Shown: in pieces, positions 12,301-25,241 of the stretch
How the letters are laid out: the number at the start of each line of letters is the position of its first letter
Position numbering within the stretch: position 1 is the first letter of the stretch
Source: Larimichthys crocea
Taxonomy: Eukaryota > Chordata > Actinopteri > Sciaenidae
Assembly: GCF_000972845.2 (NCBI RefSeq)
Contig: NC_040018.1
Location: forward strand, 1,841,632-1,905,631
Direction of reading: 5' to 3'
DNA: 64,000 nt
Notes under the pieces: generated by a model
Told to the model about the DNA's origin: nothing
What the model saw: only the letters and a program-made list of their open reading frames with translations
Databases searched by the model: none
Position numbers and translations under genes: made by a program

Positions 12301-15300
12301 CCTGGAGAGACGGGATTACCTTCTCCAGCTGCTCTCCTCCTTGCTGTCTCTCCTAATGCCACCTTTATTAAAGGGACAGGTGACGCCGGCTCTATCTCTC
12401 GCTCATTACAATTAGGCTGTTTGGTAATAAGGTGTGTCATAACCAGCAGGACACGGAGCACACACGTCATTCCGCAGTAAAAACTCTGGAAGACTCAGCA
12501 CTTTTTACGCAATATCCCTGTGAATAGTAATTCATGCCATCCTTCCGGTATTTCACACAATTAATGGACTTTGTCTGTACACGCTGGTTCAAGAAGTAAT
12601 ACTGGATCTGATAAAGCAGTAAATGGAGATGATACAGTGGGCAGAGTCCATAGCGAGGAATTTTGTGTTTGGGAACATAAGCAGGCATGATGTGGGTGTG
12701 AGCATTAACATTTGCTCTGCAGCTGAAAGTATCTGCATACACACGAACAGTTGATGTAAATGAGGACGGCCCAGTGAATTCCAGCATACTGGTCCTCCTT
12801 GTAAAACCCAGCATTTGCTATTGTCATGCAGGCGAGGTCATTCTTGTCATTTCCTCTCTCACAGACACAGAACACCCACACGCATACACCTTGGCCCCCA
12901 GCTGAGTGTGTGTGGACACCTGGTCTGGATCTAGAAAGCTGCGAGCATTCCTGAGGGCTGCGAGCTTAATTCCCCAGATTAGCCCATACAATCCACCTAA
13001 GGGTTAATCAGCGTGTAGCATCGCAAACCCACCAGCGTAACCTTTACGTACACCCACTCAAGTAGAAACGCCTGCAAGGACATGAAAATTTATGTTGACA
13101 AACACAGATGTGGAATAAAAAAATAAAGACAAAACTCTATAAAGAGCGAATTAAGCATTCGCTTCGGTCCTTTCGAAGATTCATTCCGCTCATAAACTAT
13201 ACGGCGTGTGTTTGCTCTCTCAGAAAAAAAGTTTGTTTGCCACCTCAGAGAGGCAGAAAAGATGCCATTTGTAGCATTTATGGCAGCATTTATGGTGTTT
13301 TGCTGACATGAGACATTTGCTCGACCCAGCCTGTAGAGAAAGTCCCTGGATAAAGGGATTTTTCCCTTAAATCCCTGATAGCCTCTGCGCTTCCAAGGAG
13401 GACTTAGCTGGCGACTGACAGCCAGGATGGGAGGTGGGACAGGGTTTTGACGCTGAGGCTTATGACTGGTGTGCTGGTTGGGTAAGGGGGTTGGTAAATA
13501 TTTGGACCAGCAATTGTTGGTTTAAGTGCTCCTTTTGGCAGCTTGTGGGGCTAGATGGAGTCAGAGCCGCTTGCAGGATATTCCTTCTGTTCCAAGATGT
13601 GCAACAGAGACAGGGTCATCTTGCTGTACGCTCAAAGGTAGAATATCATAGTGGAGACATAGTGATTTCTGTGTGGGTGGGTGCAGCTGGCTTTGGGGCC
13701 CTTGAATGGCACCTTGCAGCTGCCCCCCGTGTGTGTGTCTGTCTGTGTCAAATGCTGCGTCCGGTGGTAAGGTCAGAGAATGCAACAGCTACCTCCTAGC
13801 GCACCCTACACACAGCTGTTCACCATACAGTCAGCAACACACACAGCACCTGTCTGCATGTGTGTGTCTGTGTGTCTAACTATGTGGTGCCAGAATAGGC
13901 CCACACTTCGGAGCGTGTGAACGGAGCAACCTCTGTGGCTCTTCCTTTGCTTTTCACTTCAACAGCCATGCTAAATCCTGCTTCTATCCCCTTCGACCCT
14001 AAATAAAGTCGTATCCTTCCTCCCTGAAAATGTCGACTACTCTGTTAGCTCATTAACTTCATTACTGAGAACGTGACATGGTCTTGGATCATCCGCGCGT
14101 TGACTGCTATGTTTGGAACATTCATTAACGAAGCTACAGTGATGGATTTTCACGGAGATGTTACGGGATCAATGCTGTAATGAAGGGCATAGTGTGTGGG
14201 AGGAGGCATTTATTATCATTATCAGAAGTAATAAAACTTTTGTCCCCTAACAATGGGCTCCCTCCTCCTGCTGTAGGTCAATGTCAGTGTTAGACTTGGG
14301 CCAGGAGTACTATACTTAATTGGTGGAAGCATTGTCTTAATGGTGTCAAGGTGGCATTGCATTATATTCACATCGTCATTCATTTCACACATAGGACCGA
14401 GGGCAACTGTGTCACCATCAGCTCAAATCCAGGAACATTTCATATAGCTCTGTGATGTGAGCGCTTCGATCGCCATGCAGATTAAAACATTTAGATGAGA
14501 ATCAAAATGGGATCAATAAATAATGAGTCGAAAATGTCACGTGTGTCACTCAGTCATCAGCAGTTCACATTGATATGGCAGCTTATCGCAGGCTGCAAAT
14601 TACCCACAGTGCTGGCTATGAATATGATTAGCATTCTCATTTTCTCCAAGAAAACTCTAATAAACACAATTACATTATATCGTAATTTATTTCATACCTT
14701 TCCGTTCATTTACTTGAGTAAATGTGGCAGTCATCAGGATTTCATCAAAGCAAACTAGATACTGTAATTTCCTTAAATTTAGAGCAGAAAACAAGTTATG
14801 ACAAAATAGATTTGCTTCCCCCATCTACAAAATAATCTCAGAAAAAAAAAGGGGGAAGCTGAAGGAGCAATATGTGCAAACAGAGCACAGGTCATTTCAC
14901 TGCGAATTACAGATATATGTTTCAGTCCTATTTGAGTCGGTGAATTAAACTGCCAGCACTAAAACTTGTCACCTTTCTCTGACCTTTGGTTAAGATGAAT
15001 TTTCTATGAAAGCACCTGCTGATGTAAATTGGATAGCATAATTGTCAAATCCGTGGCATGCAGCTCACCTAAAGTGCGGTAATAATATAAGTCTGACACT
15101 TGTAACCAAACAGTTATGAACTGTTCTTTACTTAAAGTCAAACTGAATTTTTAATTCTGCAAGGAAATATAAACCCCTGTGAACCGGCTCTCAACTTCTG
15201 TGTTTGCACTAAAAGCCTCCGAACATTAATACAAGTTTATTCTCCTTTTCCAACAAACACACGCAGCATTGATTATGTATCGTTATCAATTAATCCTATC

Positions 15301-16726
15301 GTGCTGTTACGCCAACTTCCATTGGGGAAAGTTCTTACATGAGCACTGATTCCCACTGGATGCCTGCTGAGTCAGGCTCAGTGCTATGTTAGTCCTACGT
15401 TATAATTATACAAAGGAGAAGGTCTGGCTGGTGTTAGCTGTCTAGCTCTCTTTCATGGGTCCAATTGTGGTGATGGGAAACGTGTAATTACCTAAAATTC
15501 AAATCACAGCATAGAGTAGCTAACATAAGAAATCATTTGCTATAACAGCAGAAAAAGAAATACTTTATTTTATTTGCTTTCTGGAGTACATTCAAAATAA
15601 ACGCCAATTATATATCCTATATACAGATTCTGACAAAAATTTGACTTTAAATTAAAAAACCAGCAGCCCGAGACAAACGTAGTAATGTAACACTTGCAGA
15701 GTGAGTGTTTCTTGTGCAATATATTTTGTTATGTTTTAACATTTGGTGTTTGCTCTAATCCAAAAGGCTGTGCACCAGAGTGAGTGAACAGATTTTTGTC
15801 ATGGGTGGCCCCAGTGGATACGGCTGAGTTGGGGATTTAGAGAAAAGGTCTGAGTGTAGATTGGAGGACAAGAAGCTTCTCAACAGGGCTGCACAGTCAG
15901 GTGACAAATGGTGCCCCAGGCTAGCCAAGTGCCAGAAATGGCCTCTTAATCAATCAGAGGTCACCATGGAGGTTCAGTCCAGACTGCCCCCACCCTGAGA
16001 GGCAGCCATCTGATAGAACACTCAGTGCCAAGCCACAAAGCAGACAACCTTTTCTCCTCGTTAGCGCAACGCTGCTGCTGTTAATGTCATCTCATCACTT
16101 CTGAAAACTGGATCACTCACGGCAGAGACATCTTTGTCTTTCATCTGCGATTATGACATTAACACTAAGTCAATCAATTTGCCTTTGACATGTTTTTAAT
16201 TTTGTTAATTCTGGATGTGTCACCTTAACTTGCTTTGTTGGGTTTTCATATTCTCAAATGGTGTTGTGGTAGTAAAACATCCGACCCTGTGGCTCTCTCC
16301 ATCTCTGGCCACAGGCCCAACCTTAAGCCTGCAGCCCCCATCCTTGACACATGGCCATCTGTACTGGCATTTCAGGCAGTAAATAAGGGAGTGGAGGATA
16401 GTGCACTCACTGGTAGGCCCAACCTTAGGCCAAGCCCTCACATTCTCCTCTGCACCCCGAGGCCAACCCTCGCACACCCCCTGGGGTTGACCTACACACT
16501 GCAGGGTCCCCAGGGAAGCATATCAGGCCTTCTGTCCTCTGTCTATCCGCCTCCCTCCGTGCACTTCACTCTCCCACCATCCATCTCGCCATCTCCCAGC
16601 ATCAATACATTCATCTGTCCATCCTTACTATCACTCCAAACAAACTCTCAGTCTCAAAGACCTTTGTCATTCACCCATCTGCTCCACTTCTATTGCTGTT
16701 TGTAACTATGTCTCCATTTAATCATC

Positions 16727-16777
16727 GCACCAAGGTGACGTTTTCGAGCACAACTGTTCAAAACGTCGCCTTGGTGC
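16727..16777. repeat. near-perfect hairpin (inverted repeat)
   Basis: The left arm (16727-16747, starting GCACCAAGGTGACG) and the right arm (16758-16777, ending CGCCTTGGTGC) are reverse complements. They differ by about one base substitution and one base insertion, and the loop is about 10 bp. An AATAAATAAG follows directly. The function is unknown. It may be the terminal hairpin of a retroelement or DNA element. Confidence 0.8.
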
Positions 16778-16779
16778 AA

Positions 16780-17651
16780 TAAATAAGTCAACATTAACTC
16801 TGCAGTGTGTGAGTTGTTTATCTATTTATTTCATGATTTGTTCAAAGAGCAGTGCTGCTCAAATAACCATCATTACATCAGAAAATTGGATATTTTCATC
16901 GTCTTAAAGAAGGCAGTATCATGAGTTATCTTTTTACTAACCCTAGGTTCATATTAGTTGCAAAAAAAATACACTACAAGCAGATGAAGAATTGTCAAAG
17001 CCAGCAGTAGAGCACCAAAACCCATTAAAATCTACTGAAACGGTGACACATTGCCATTACACCCATGATAAAACTGCCAATTCACTAGAAAAAAAGACCA
17101 ATCAATACACCCACCAATCACCAGACATCCACAGATCTATATATATATTCACCCATCCTGACACTCGCTACCTGCGTTTGCGCAAACCTTTGACACATTG
17201 ATCTATCCGTCTTCCCCCTCTCCCACCATCAACCCACTGTGCTGATTCAGTCCCCCACAGGATGTAGGGACCTGACACAGAAGCAACGTCTGACAATGTC
17301 AAGACTGACAGAAACACTGAGTGGCAAGATTGAAGTGTGAGAGGCCAATATGAAAGTCACACAAACAACTAACTGAACTCTATCGATTGAGATAAACCTG
17401 GTGAGATTGGAGGGGGGGTGAAGAACTATAGGGGTCCTGGGGAAAAGAAATCTCCTTCAGATGAAGAGACTGGATATCAATAAGTAGAAACAAATAAAAT
17501 CAAAAATTAAAAATTAAAACAGAGGGTGGAACAAGAGGGACAAAGACACACAAGAAGTGCCAAACCAAGGATCAGCAGTGCAAACTAGTGTTTCCTGAGC
17601 AAGTATTGAGATGCAGATCCCACTTTCTCAGTTCATAATGGAGACTGTCAG

Positions 17652-17707
<56 letters not shown>

Positions 17708-18299
17708 GTGCGAGTGGGTGAGGATGCTCATGTGGGAGAGATTCTCACACATCTGCTAACCTGCTTCTTTAATGGGTTGCAAATGGGCCTTCATTGTGGG
17801 GCCTTGCAGACCTGGTTGGAATGACCTGACACGTCCGCTGACGACTTCAACTTTGCATGCATACGAGAACCCGTCCTCACACCGATGTTTACGTACACGT
17901 GTAGAATGCCTAATGCATATGTATAGATCTAGCTCAAACAAAACCAGGAAAAGAATAAGACATTGTGTGTAGGGTACTCGGTAATGTTTGTAAAGTTGAA
18001 ACATGATTTGTTTGACCTAAAAAATATGTGTGGTGAAATAGAAATAGTTTGCAAAAAATAATGTGTATGAGTTTGTGGAGTTATTTAACATAAATGTTTA
18101 ATCTGTCGCTGGGAACAATTTCTCCACTTTGGATAGAAACATCAGGAGCATGGTGCCATGTTGTAGTAGATGTGTGCTCTCAAAGCCAAAACATTTCTAA
18201 AGCTGTTTTACTAAGCAGCCACAACTCAGTTGAAATGAATTTAACTAGGCACTCTTGCTGACTTGTAGTTGGGGGATGGGGGTTTAACAGAAGGAGGGA
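16780..18299. other. non-coding upstream region
   Basis: No gene was found. Apart from the long (TG)n at 17654-17705 nothing is recognised. Confidence 0.55.
17654..17705. repeat. long (TG)n microsatellite
   Basis: About 26 uninterrupted TG units, roughly 0.8 kb upstream of the promoter-like region of sema6d. Confidence 0.97.
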
Positions 18300-18681
18300 T
18301 GTGGGTGGAGGGGGGGGTGCAATATGGGGTCACACAGGAGGAGAACTAGGAGGGAAGGAGGGAAGGGGGGGCTGCTTTTTCCTTTCTCTCCGAGCTCTAG
18401 GAAAGAAAGGAAGGAAGCCACAGCAAGGCAGTGAGGCTCAAACCAACTGAGGAGAGATGGATGGTGGGGGGAGGGACTGGAGCAAGAGCGCTGCTTATTG
18501 GTAGGCTGTGGTTCTCTCTCTCTGGATGGATTGACTTAGCACGGATCGAATTACACCATTTGCCGTGCATTAGTTTGTTTTTCTCTCAAGCCAGGAGAAG
18601 TTGATTCACTACGACGCGCTCAATATTTTTTTTGAGGATTACAGCAACACAAAAGGATACAAAATAACCAATACAGATGAG
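18300..18681 (+). promoter_or_regulatory. sema6d: candidate sema6d promoter and non-coding exon A
   Basis: A G-rich stretch (18290-18480) is followed by an inverted CCAAT box (TTATTGGTAGG near 18496) and then a block that ends in a good donor, GAG|GTGAGT, after 18681. The block looks like an untranslated first exon. It has no in-frame ATG, so it would be leader only. There is no transcript evidence, and the assignment to sema6d rests on position and strand alone. Confidence 0.35.
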
Positions 18682-19394
18682 GTGAGTTCCTTGTCGCTAC
18701 GTGGATATTACTTTGTTGCGCCGCATTACGCAGTGAAAGTCAAGGGGGAAACTAGAGAAGTCTTTACTGGGATAAAAAAAATAAAAAAAATCTTCTGACC
18801 ACGTCGCTATGCTGCTCTGCAAAACTGATGGTTGCATGACAGAAATAGTTCAGGTCGGGGTTATTTTGACTTCAGTACAGTATTCTATTCATTCATTGCT
18901 TTTTTTCCAACACTGGCACCATTTACGTGTCCGTTCTGCTCGGAAAGCGTCTCTCCAGCGCTCATAAAGGGGGTAAAGCAAATCTAAACTGTTTACTCAC
19001 CTCTTTCTTTGTGAGACACTTCACCCTCCTATTGAAGCTGTCACAAATCCTTACATTAAGTTCTATAGTGGCACAATTAAACCATGTATCAGACGGATGC
19101 ATGCAAAGTTGTCTAAGCAGTGTTTATTAGGATATACAAGCAGAGAGAGGAGTTGTGTGCGAATCTATTTTTTTCTATCCTGGTGGATATGTGCTTTATC
19201 ACGCTCCCCGGTCAATCCACACGCCCTCTATTATTTCATATCAGCGTTAAAAATCAATGATTGTACATGAAGTCAGAGCGCGGCGTAGTAAGGATTGCGC
19301 GTCGTTAATGTTTATGTCTTTTCCCTCTGGTTTCTAAAGTTAATAGTAGTGGAAAGGGGCTGGTGTATTGCTGTATGAGGGAGGGGGCTGTGTG

Positions 19395-19642
19395 GTCGTG
19401 GCAGAGCTTTGAAGATCAGTCATCAGAGCGCAAAGGGGGGACGGACGCAGTCAAAATGGTCATATGTGGCGAGCGGAGCTGAAATCTGTGCGCAACTGGA
19501 TAAAAAGCGAAAAAGTCGGGTTCGGATGGAGCGCAAAATTACAGGAATATTACATGCTGGGTGTTTTCTCTTAAATGGATTACCTAAGGAATATGATATT
19601 CAGTCGGAATGCCCCATTCATGAGTGAATTCGGATACTCAAG
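19395..19642 (+). promoter_or_regulatory. sema6d: candidate alternative leader exon B with uORFs
   Basis: The segment is relatively CpG-rich and ends at a consensus-like donor, AAG|GTAGGT, after 19642. It contains several short upstream frames: a 9-codon frame including its stop starting at about 19455, one of 33 aa closing at about 19624, and one starting at 19575. If joined to the exon at 25033, the last of these ends at an immediate TAA. If transcribed as a leader, it would be expected to restrain translation of the downstream ATG at 25081. Exon status is inferred from sequence only. Confidence 0.35.
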
Positions 19643-22459
19643 GTAGGTGTCCACGATGATTTTTAATTATTGATAAAGTGTATTTGTTTCCGTTTTTAGG
19701 ATGTGTTCTATTATTAAGATGGACCTTGGGTTTAAGAAAGGACACACATCACTACTGGTTTATATTCTAACCAGCGATACTTTGTGAGCAGAGGCTACAT
19801 ACAGGGGAATCAAGTAGATTTCCAAAGTGAAATATATCAACATTAAAAACAGAGGTGTTCACATAGAAGAGGACTGTCCGGATCTGAAATCAGAGCCACA
19901 CCAGCTTCTGTTGGTTTTTAACAGCCCTTTCTTTCATGCAGAGCAGTGTCCTTATTTTTCTACAGTTTCAGACACAATCGCCAATATCTTCCATTGTTTA
20001 TTGTTCAGAGTTGTGTTTAGGGCGTGGATTTGTTTTCTTACATCTGACATCACAAAAAAAATTAACTTCGAGTAAAGATAACGTGCACATGATTGGACGA
20101 TTGAACATATCATTAAACAATAAAAGATGAGTGAGACGCGCAGTTTGACTTGATGGTTGTTGACTGCTCACTCCGTGGTGCTTTTAATCGATTTAATACA
20201 TTCCAAATTTCATTATGGTATCTTTTTTTTAATATATCGGATAATAAATTGAAGAAGCGCTCGTAACCTTTTTTGGAGGCAGAGCAGCGCCGAGAGCCCA
20301 GCCCCGTGCATGCATTAAAGGTGCTGTGTGGAGGCAGTTAAAACGCAAGCCCCATCACTGTCACTCCACCGCTGTCCCCCGCGTCTTTGTTGTCTTTTGT
20401 ATGAGTCCTACATGTGAGCTAAAGGGGTCTGAAAAGATTTACCACGGATAAAACTTGAATGCCTTACGCCCCAGTCTGCACAATGCAAGCATTAGAGCCC
20501 GGGCTGCTGCACGGATTGTGTGCGCAAAAGAGGAGCGGAAGATCCTCACGCAAAACTTGAAAAATGAAGGAAGGGAAGAATAAAAAAAAAAGAGAGACAA
20601 CCAGAATGGTTATTTTGTTTCACTAGTATGCGTTTAGCCTAAGTGTGAGTATAGGTTAGAGTAGTTTTAGGAATACTGCGTCTCAGTATTTAAGAAATTT
20701 TGGCCAAATGAAGATAATGGAGATGAACCACAGCAATCAAAGGGATTATTATAAAGTTGTCACCACACACTCAAAAAGGACAAAACTGTGCACTTAGATT
20801 TAATTTCAGTTTCTTTGTGGTCAAAATTTTATTGTCGCTTTCCTCGAACAAGTTCAACCCCTTGACAGAAATAAAGACAGATCAAATTTGTTTAAATAAC
20901 ATAAACCAGATGTGAAGGATCTTGGTGGTCTGCCCTCTGTCTCAGACATAGAAGAAACCCGGATAAGTTATTAAAACTACAAATCTGATATTGACAGGAG
21001 CACCGAACTTCAGCCAGGTCAAACATCAGAACCATCCGTGGGTTCCCTTGACAGCACAGCTGGCTGGTGTGCCTCATTCCGCCTCACTGGTCATGGGGTC
21101 AGAACTCAGCGACCAGAACGGTCACCGTTAACCTCCACTACAGCCGGCCGTAACCCCGGAACAACCGTCATTAAACCATACAGCCCTATGGTTGCCCTAA
21201 ACTGCTGCTCGGAAATCAGACTGCTCAGTGCTAAATTGGCTGAGCAGTAAAAAGTTTGACCCTGTGTGCAGCATTTGGAGTCAAGATGTTTATATAGTTT
21301 GCTTTGTTCCCCCCCAGAACCCCCTTTTAGGAGCCCCCAGAACAGCTCTCCTGAACGAAGGTCCACTGACCGGGGGTGGGGCTCTATTGTGTTGACTTGC
21401 CCAAAGCCCCCTTTGTTTTTCGGTCACACCTGCAGCTCAGTCCCTTTGTGCTCTACTATAGAAGTACTGCTGAGAACAGCCTTTCTCCTGTTTCACTCCT
21501 CCTCTTGCCAAGGTAGAGAAGAAAGGGAGGGAACCTCGGTTTAGGGTGGCACAGCCCTCTTCTACTGCCAAATCTCTGAAGCAACAAGTCCAACCAAGCC
21601 CCCCAGATGTGATCCTTAGGTAAACAGCACACGATTAGGGGTAGTAGTTATTACTGAAGTGGGAAAAGGAGTAGTAATCATTTCTGGGCCTGTGTGGCTG
21701 CTTTAATCATCTGGCTGGCTCGCTTTCCCGTGTGGCTGCATCTTGATTACTTTCTTAGAGCCACAGTTGAGAGTTGAGACAACAATGTTATAGGACGCAT
21801 CCAGTTTTGGACAGTCACGCATGCTTAAACACTCGCTTCAACATACATACACCAGTGAAACGCCCGAAACCAAACTCCAACTATCTGATTTCCTTCGCCG
21901 TTTGGTTTACAGCTCAGTATGCTGCATGATGACAAGTCAAGCAGCCTCGAGCAGCTGCAGCCATTGTTCTGCCGGGATTGCATCTACACACAACTTTCAC
22001 AAACCTCACGCACTGCTGTTGTTTGCCATCCTTTTATTAGTCCTGATTCTTCCCAGTAGGACTTCCCTTCAAAAACGCATCCATCCAGTAGTGCGGTGGG
22101 GGAGGTTATGGCTGACATATGCCACTAAAAGCACAGCTAAAAGGATAATATGTGTTAATCTGTCATTTTAAGCATTTTAAGCTTGGAACACTAAATCTTC
22201 AGCTGTAACTACCAAAATTGGGATACAAACCCCTACACCCACCATCAGTAGAAATAGCAATCCAGCAGAACCCTTCCCCCTCTCTCCTCCCCATGTTAAA
22301 CACCATGGTCCTGAGCCAACAACATCAGCACGAGAAGTGCGTGGTTGTAGGACATTGAAAAGCCTGTAATAACAGAGGTAGAGTGAGGCCAGGCTGAATG
22401 GCACTGAGTTGCGTGACAAGCCCAGCGTCTCTAGGCTTGTTGAGGCCTATATGTGCATG

Positions 22460-22469
22460 CACACACACA

Positions 22470-22518
<49 letters not shown>
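22460..22518. repeat. (CA)n microsatellite
   Basis: About 29 CA units with a single CCCA interruption near its left end. Confidence 0.97.
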
Positions 22519-22520
<2 letters not shown>

Positions 22521-23985
22521 GAGGGCAGGAACCAGAGAACGAAAAGAAATAGTCAATAGAAAACATGCTGGGCTCACTAGAGATTGAGAAGTAATTTTAG
22601 ATCGCTGACCTCTGGATGTCTTCTGTTTCTGTTTTACATTAAAGTTTCTAAGGAAAGCCTTCGCCTCCACAGTACGGCTATTACCACGCAAGGAATCATG
22701 GGAGATCTGAGCCTGAGCTTCTGCCTCTGGTTGGAGTGTTTTTCTCCTGAATTGTTTAGTGAAGGAGAATGGCGGAGAAAAAAAAGCATGTGTGTGCTCA
22801 TGAAGAGGAGATACAGAGCAGGACTCTAAATTCTGACAACCAAGGAAATGATTTACCTGTGAACACGGCCAAGTTGGGTCTAGAAGCACAGCCTGCAGCC
22901 TGTACGATAGCACTAGAGAATTGAAATTTGGAGCTCAGTTTATTTACCTTTCATAGCTCCTCTCTCTTTTTTTTTTTGCCCCTATTGTTGTGCGGTTGGT
23001 ATCTTTTCGTGTCCCAGGCATCTCCTAGAAACTCTGCAATTTATTGCTTGGGTTTTAATACAGCACCTCTCTTCGTGTGAGAACGCCTGAACCGGGCAGT
23101 AAAAAAAAAAAAAATAGCTGTGATGCTTTTATGGAACACCACTGTCTCTCTTTGCAGAGCGGTATCATCACTTCTCATTTTGATTAAGTTGTTGACAATT
23201 GTATAGATCTGTGTGCATAGATCTGTGGATCGTTAGTATCCTGAGATTCATTTGTATGTAGATTAGAGTATAGGGACTCCTCCGGGATCGCTGATTTTGT
23301 AGTTATAGGAAGAGAACGCAACCTCTTAGCCTTCATACTATTTTGTCAAAACATCAAGCCCGTAATTTAACTATTACGTGGACTAATTGAGATGAACCAT
23401 TGTTTTGTCCAGGCCTCGCATTACTCAGTTATAATGACATTGCTCTTTCAAAGGCCTCAGTATCCCACAGAGTACTTAATAGCAATGATTACACACTGTT
23501 GATGACTAAAACACGCTGGCATTCCTTCTCCACCACTTCCATTCTTTCTAGTGACAAATCATCATACAGTAACTGCTCGGACTAAAATTGGATTATTGGT
23601 TACTGGAAAACACATTGTGCACTTGTAAGCTTCAAAGTAGTGCGATCAATTTGTATGTTATGTAATCCACGTACGTTGACCAGAGGCTGACATGCTGATG
23701 TACTGTGTATACTCATGCCGCCTAATTCTCCACTTGACGACCAGGTGTGTTAAAGCTCATTTAGAAATATTTTAAAAGCCCAAGGTGACCAGATTGTGTT
23801 TTATAAACTTCTCCCATGGCTACAGTGATGTGGGATGTGGTAAAGTCCATAGATTGCCTTTGCTGGCTGCTGATCTGCCATGCTTCCTGTGTGGATCAAT
23901 CAAAGCACTAATGGCTTGGCAGGCAGGGCTCACAGACAGCACTGGAGCAGGTGTGCTTTGGGGCTAATTGAAAAATGAGTCAATA

Positions 23986-23987
<2 letters not shown>

Positions 23988-24024
<37 letters not shown>
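23988..24024. repeat. (TG)n microsatellite
   Basis: About 18 TG units, followed by a TGCG/TGCA-rich degenerate tail to about 24140. Confidence 0.95.
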
Positions 24025-24028
<4 letters not shown>

Positions 24029-25032
24029 CGTGTGTCCGTGGGCACACATGCATCAGTCTTTGCATTACCCTGTTTGAAAGAGTGATTATGTATGTGCAGC
24101 CATGTGTGTGTGTGCGTGCATGCATGCGTGTGTGTGTGTATCCCAGTGTGCTCCCAGCTAATCCATCCCTCTGCCTGTGTGACGTCTCCCGGTAAATTGT
24201 TTATATCCGTTCAGGCTTTGCCTGCATGAATAATTTGTTTGCCTTATAAATATTTGAATGTACACCGATCATTAATATGCACAGACACAGACTGTCTCTA
24301 AAGCACTCCTCCACGCACTAACATACACAGTAAATCGCTGCCACTCCCCCCAATAAATTATTACCAATGTAGTTGGTGGTATGTCATGTCTACAATCAGA
24401 TTCTGTACAAACTACTGTACACAAAATTCACTACTTTGTCAAAACAACTGACTAGATCCCCATAACACAAAGATGAGTGAATCACTGCACTGCAATAAAG
24501 CACACCAGCCCAGAGGAAGGAGCTAGAGCAATAACAGCCAGCAGAACGCTAATAGAAGTCAGCTAAGGTCAGAGCAGAGGCTACACTAGTGATGGTGATG
24601 AAGTTGCAATGTGCTGATTAGTGTTGAGCCTGGCCCAGGACAAACCAATCAGAGCACAGATGTACAGAGACAGCAGGCCCGCCACGTTTCTAACAGAGTG
24701 GACTTCCGCTGCATCCAACACACACCGAGACACCCCACCAGTCAGTTGGCTGACCTTCCCTTAGACAGCAGATGCAGTGAGAGGTAGAGGGGAAAACGCC
24801 AAGCACTGCCACTGAGAGCTCAGTCATCAATAAGCCAAAGAGGGCATTATGTGTGCCTTATGTTTGTATTTTACTAACATAGTGGGTATTTTTGGAAAAA
24901 AAAATTTTGTCACTGTTAAACGAAAAGTTAGGATTTGGCTCCTGAGCAGCAGTGGGTTAAATGCAACACGAAACATTTTACGTGTAAAGCAATGTCAAGC
25001 ATGTTTTTTTTTTTATGTGTGTGTGTTTTCAG

Positions 25033-25204
25033 GTAACATCTCCACTAGTGTGAAACAGGAAGTGTTGTCTGTGAGCAGCCATGGGCCAGAGAGCTGCGCT
25101 TCTGCTCAGTGAGCTGCTTCTGCTGCTGCTGACAGCCTCACGCACTCTCCTCGCAGTCAGCTTCCCAGAGGACACCGTACCCCTCGACGTCGTTGACGCA
25201 CACT
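25033..25204 (+). CDS. sema6d: sema6d exon 1 (start codon, signal peptide)
   Basis: The acceptor TTTTCAG is at 25032, with 48 nt of leader. The ATG at 25081 has context AGCCATGG. It encodes aa 1-41: a leucine-rich signal peptide, then VSFPED as in human SEMA6D. The donor is CACT|GTGAGT, phase 1. The 598-bp intron that follows starts with a (CA)n run at 25211-25238. Confidence 0.93.
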
Positions 25205-25207
25205 GTG

Positions 25208-25241
<34 letters not shown>

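Larger units (their letters stand above)
5080..16720. other. non-coding upstream region
   Basis: A long stretch with no supported gene. It contains microsatellites at 6165-6204 and 6343-6376, plus poly-A and CA patches. Several AT-rich unique blocks (about 12240-12480 and 14470-15070) look less repetitive than their surroundings and could be regulatory. No tRNA, rRNA or coding exon was seen. Confidence 0.55.
19643..25032 (+). other. probable 5' intron of sema6d
   Basis: No coding exon is supported. CpG-richer sequence continues to about 20560. Microsatellites are at 22460-22518 and 23988-24024. A small 9-bp perfect hairpin is at 21220-21248. The stretch ends in a T-rich tract and a TTTTCAG acceptor at 25032. 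Confidence 0.5.

Noticed and set aside
16235..16705. 156-codon plus-strand frame rich in Pro/Ser
   Set aside because: Driven by CCATCC/CTCC-type low complexity, with no domain or gene-like neighbours.
18601..18798. 65-codon frame overlapping candidate leader exon A
   Set aside because: It starts from a non-ATG codon and runs past a good donor, so it is unlikely to be translated.
22431..22913. 160-codon minus-strand frame
   Set aside because: Its C-terminal third is a translated CA microsatellite and the rest is unrecognisable.
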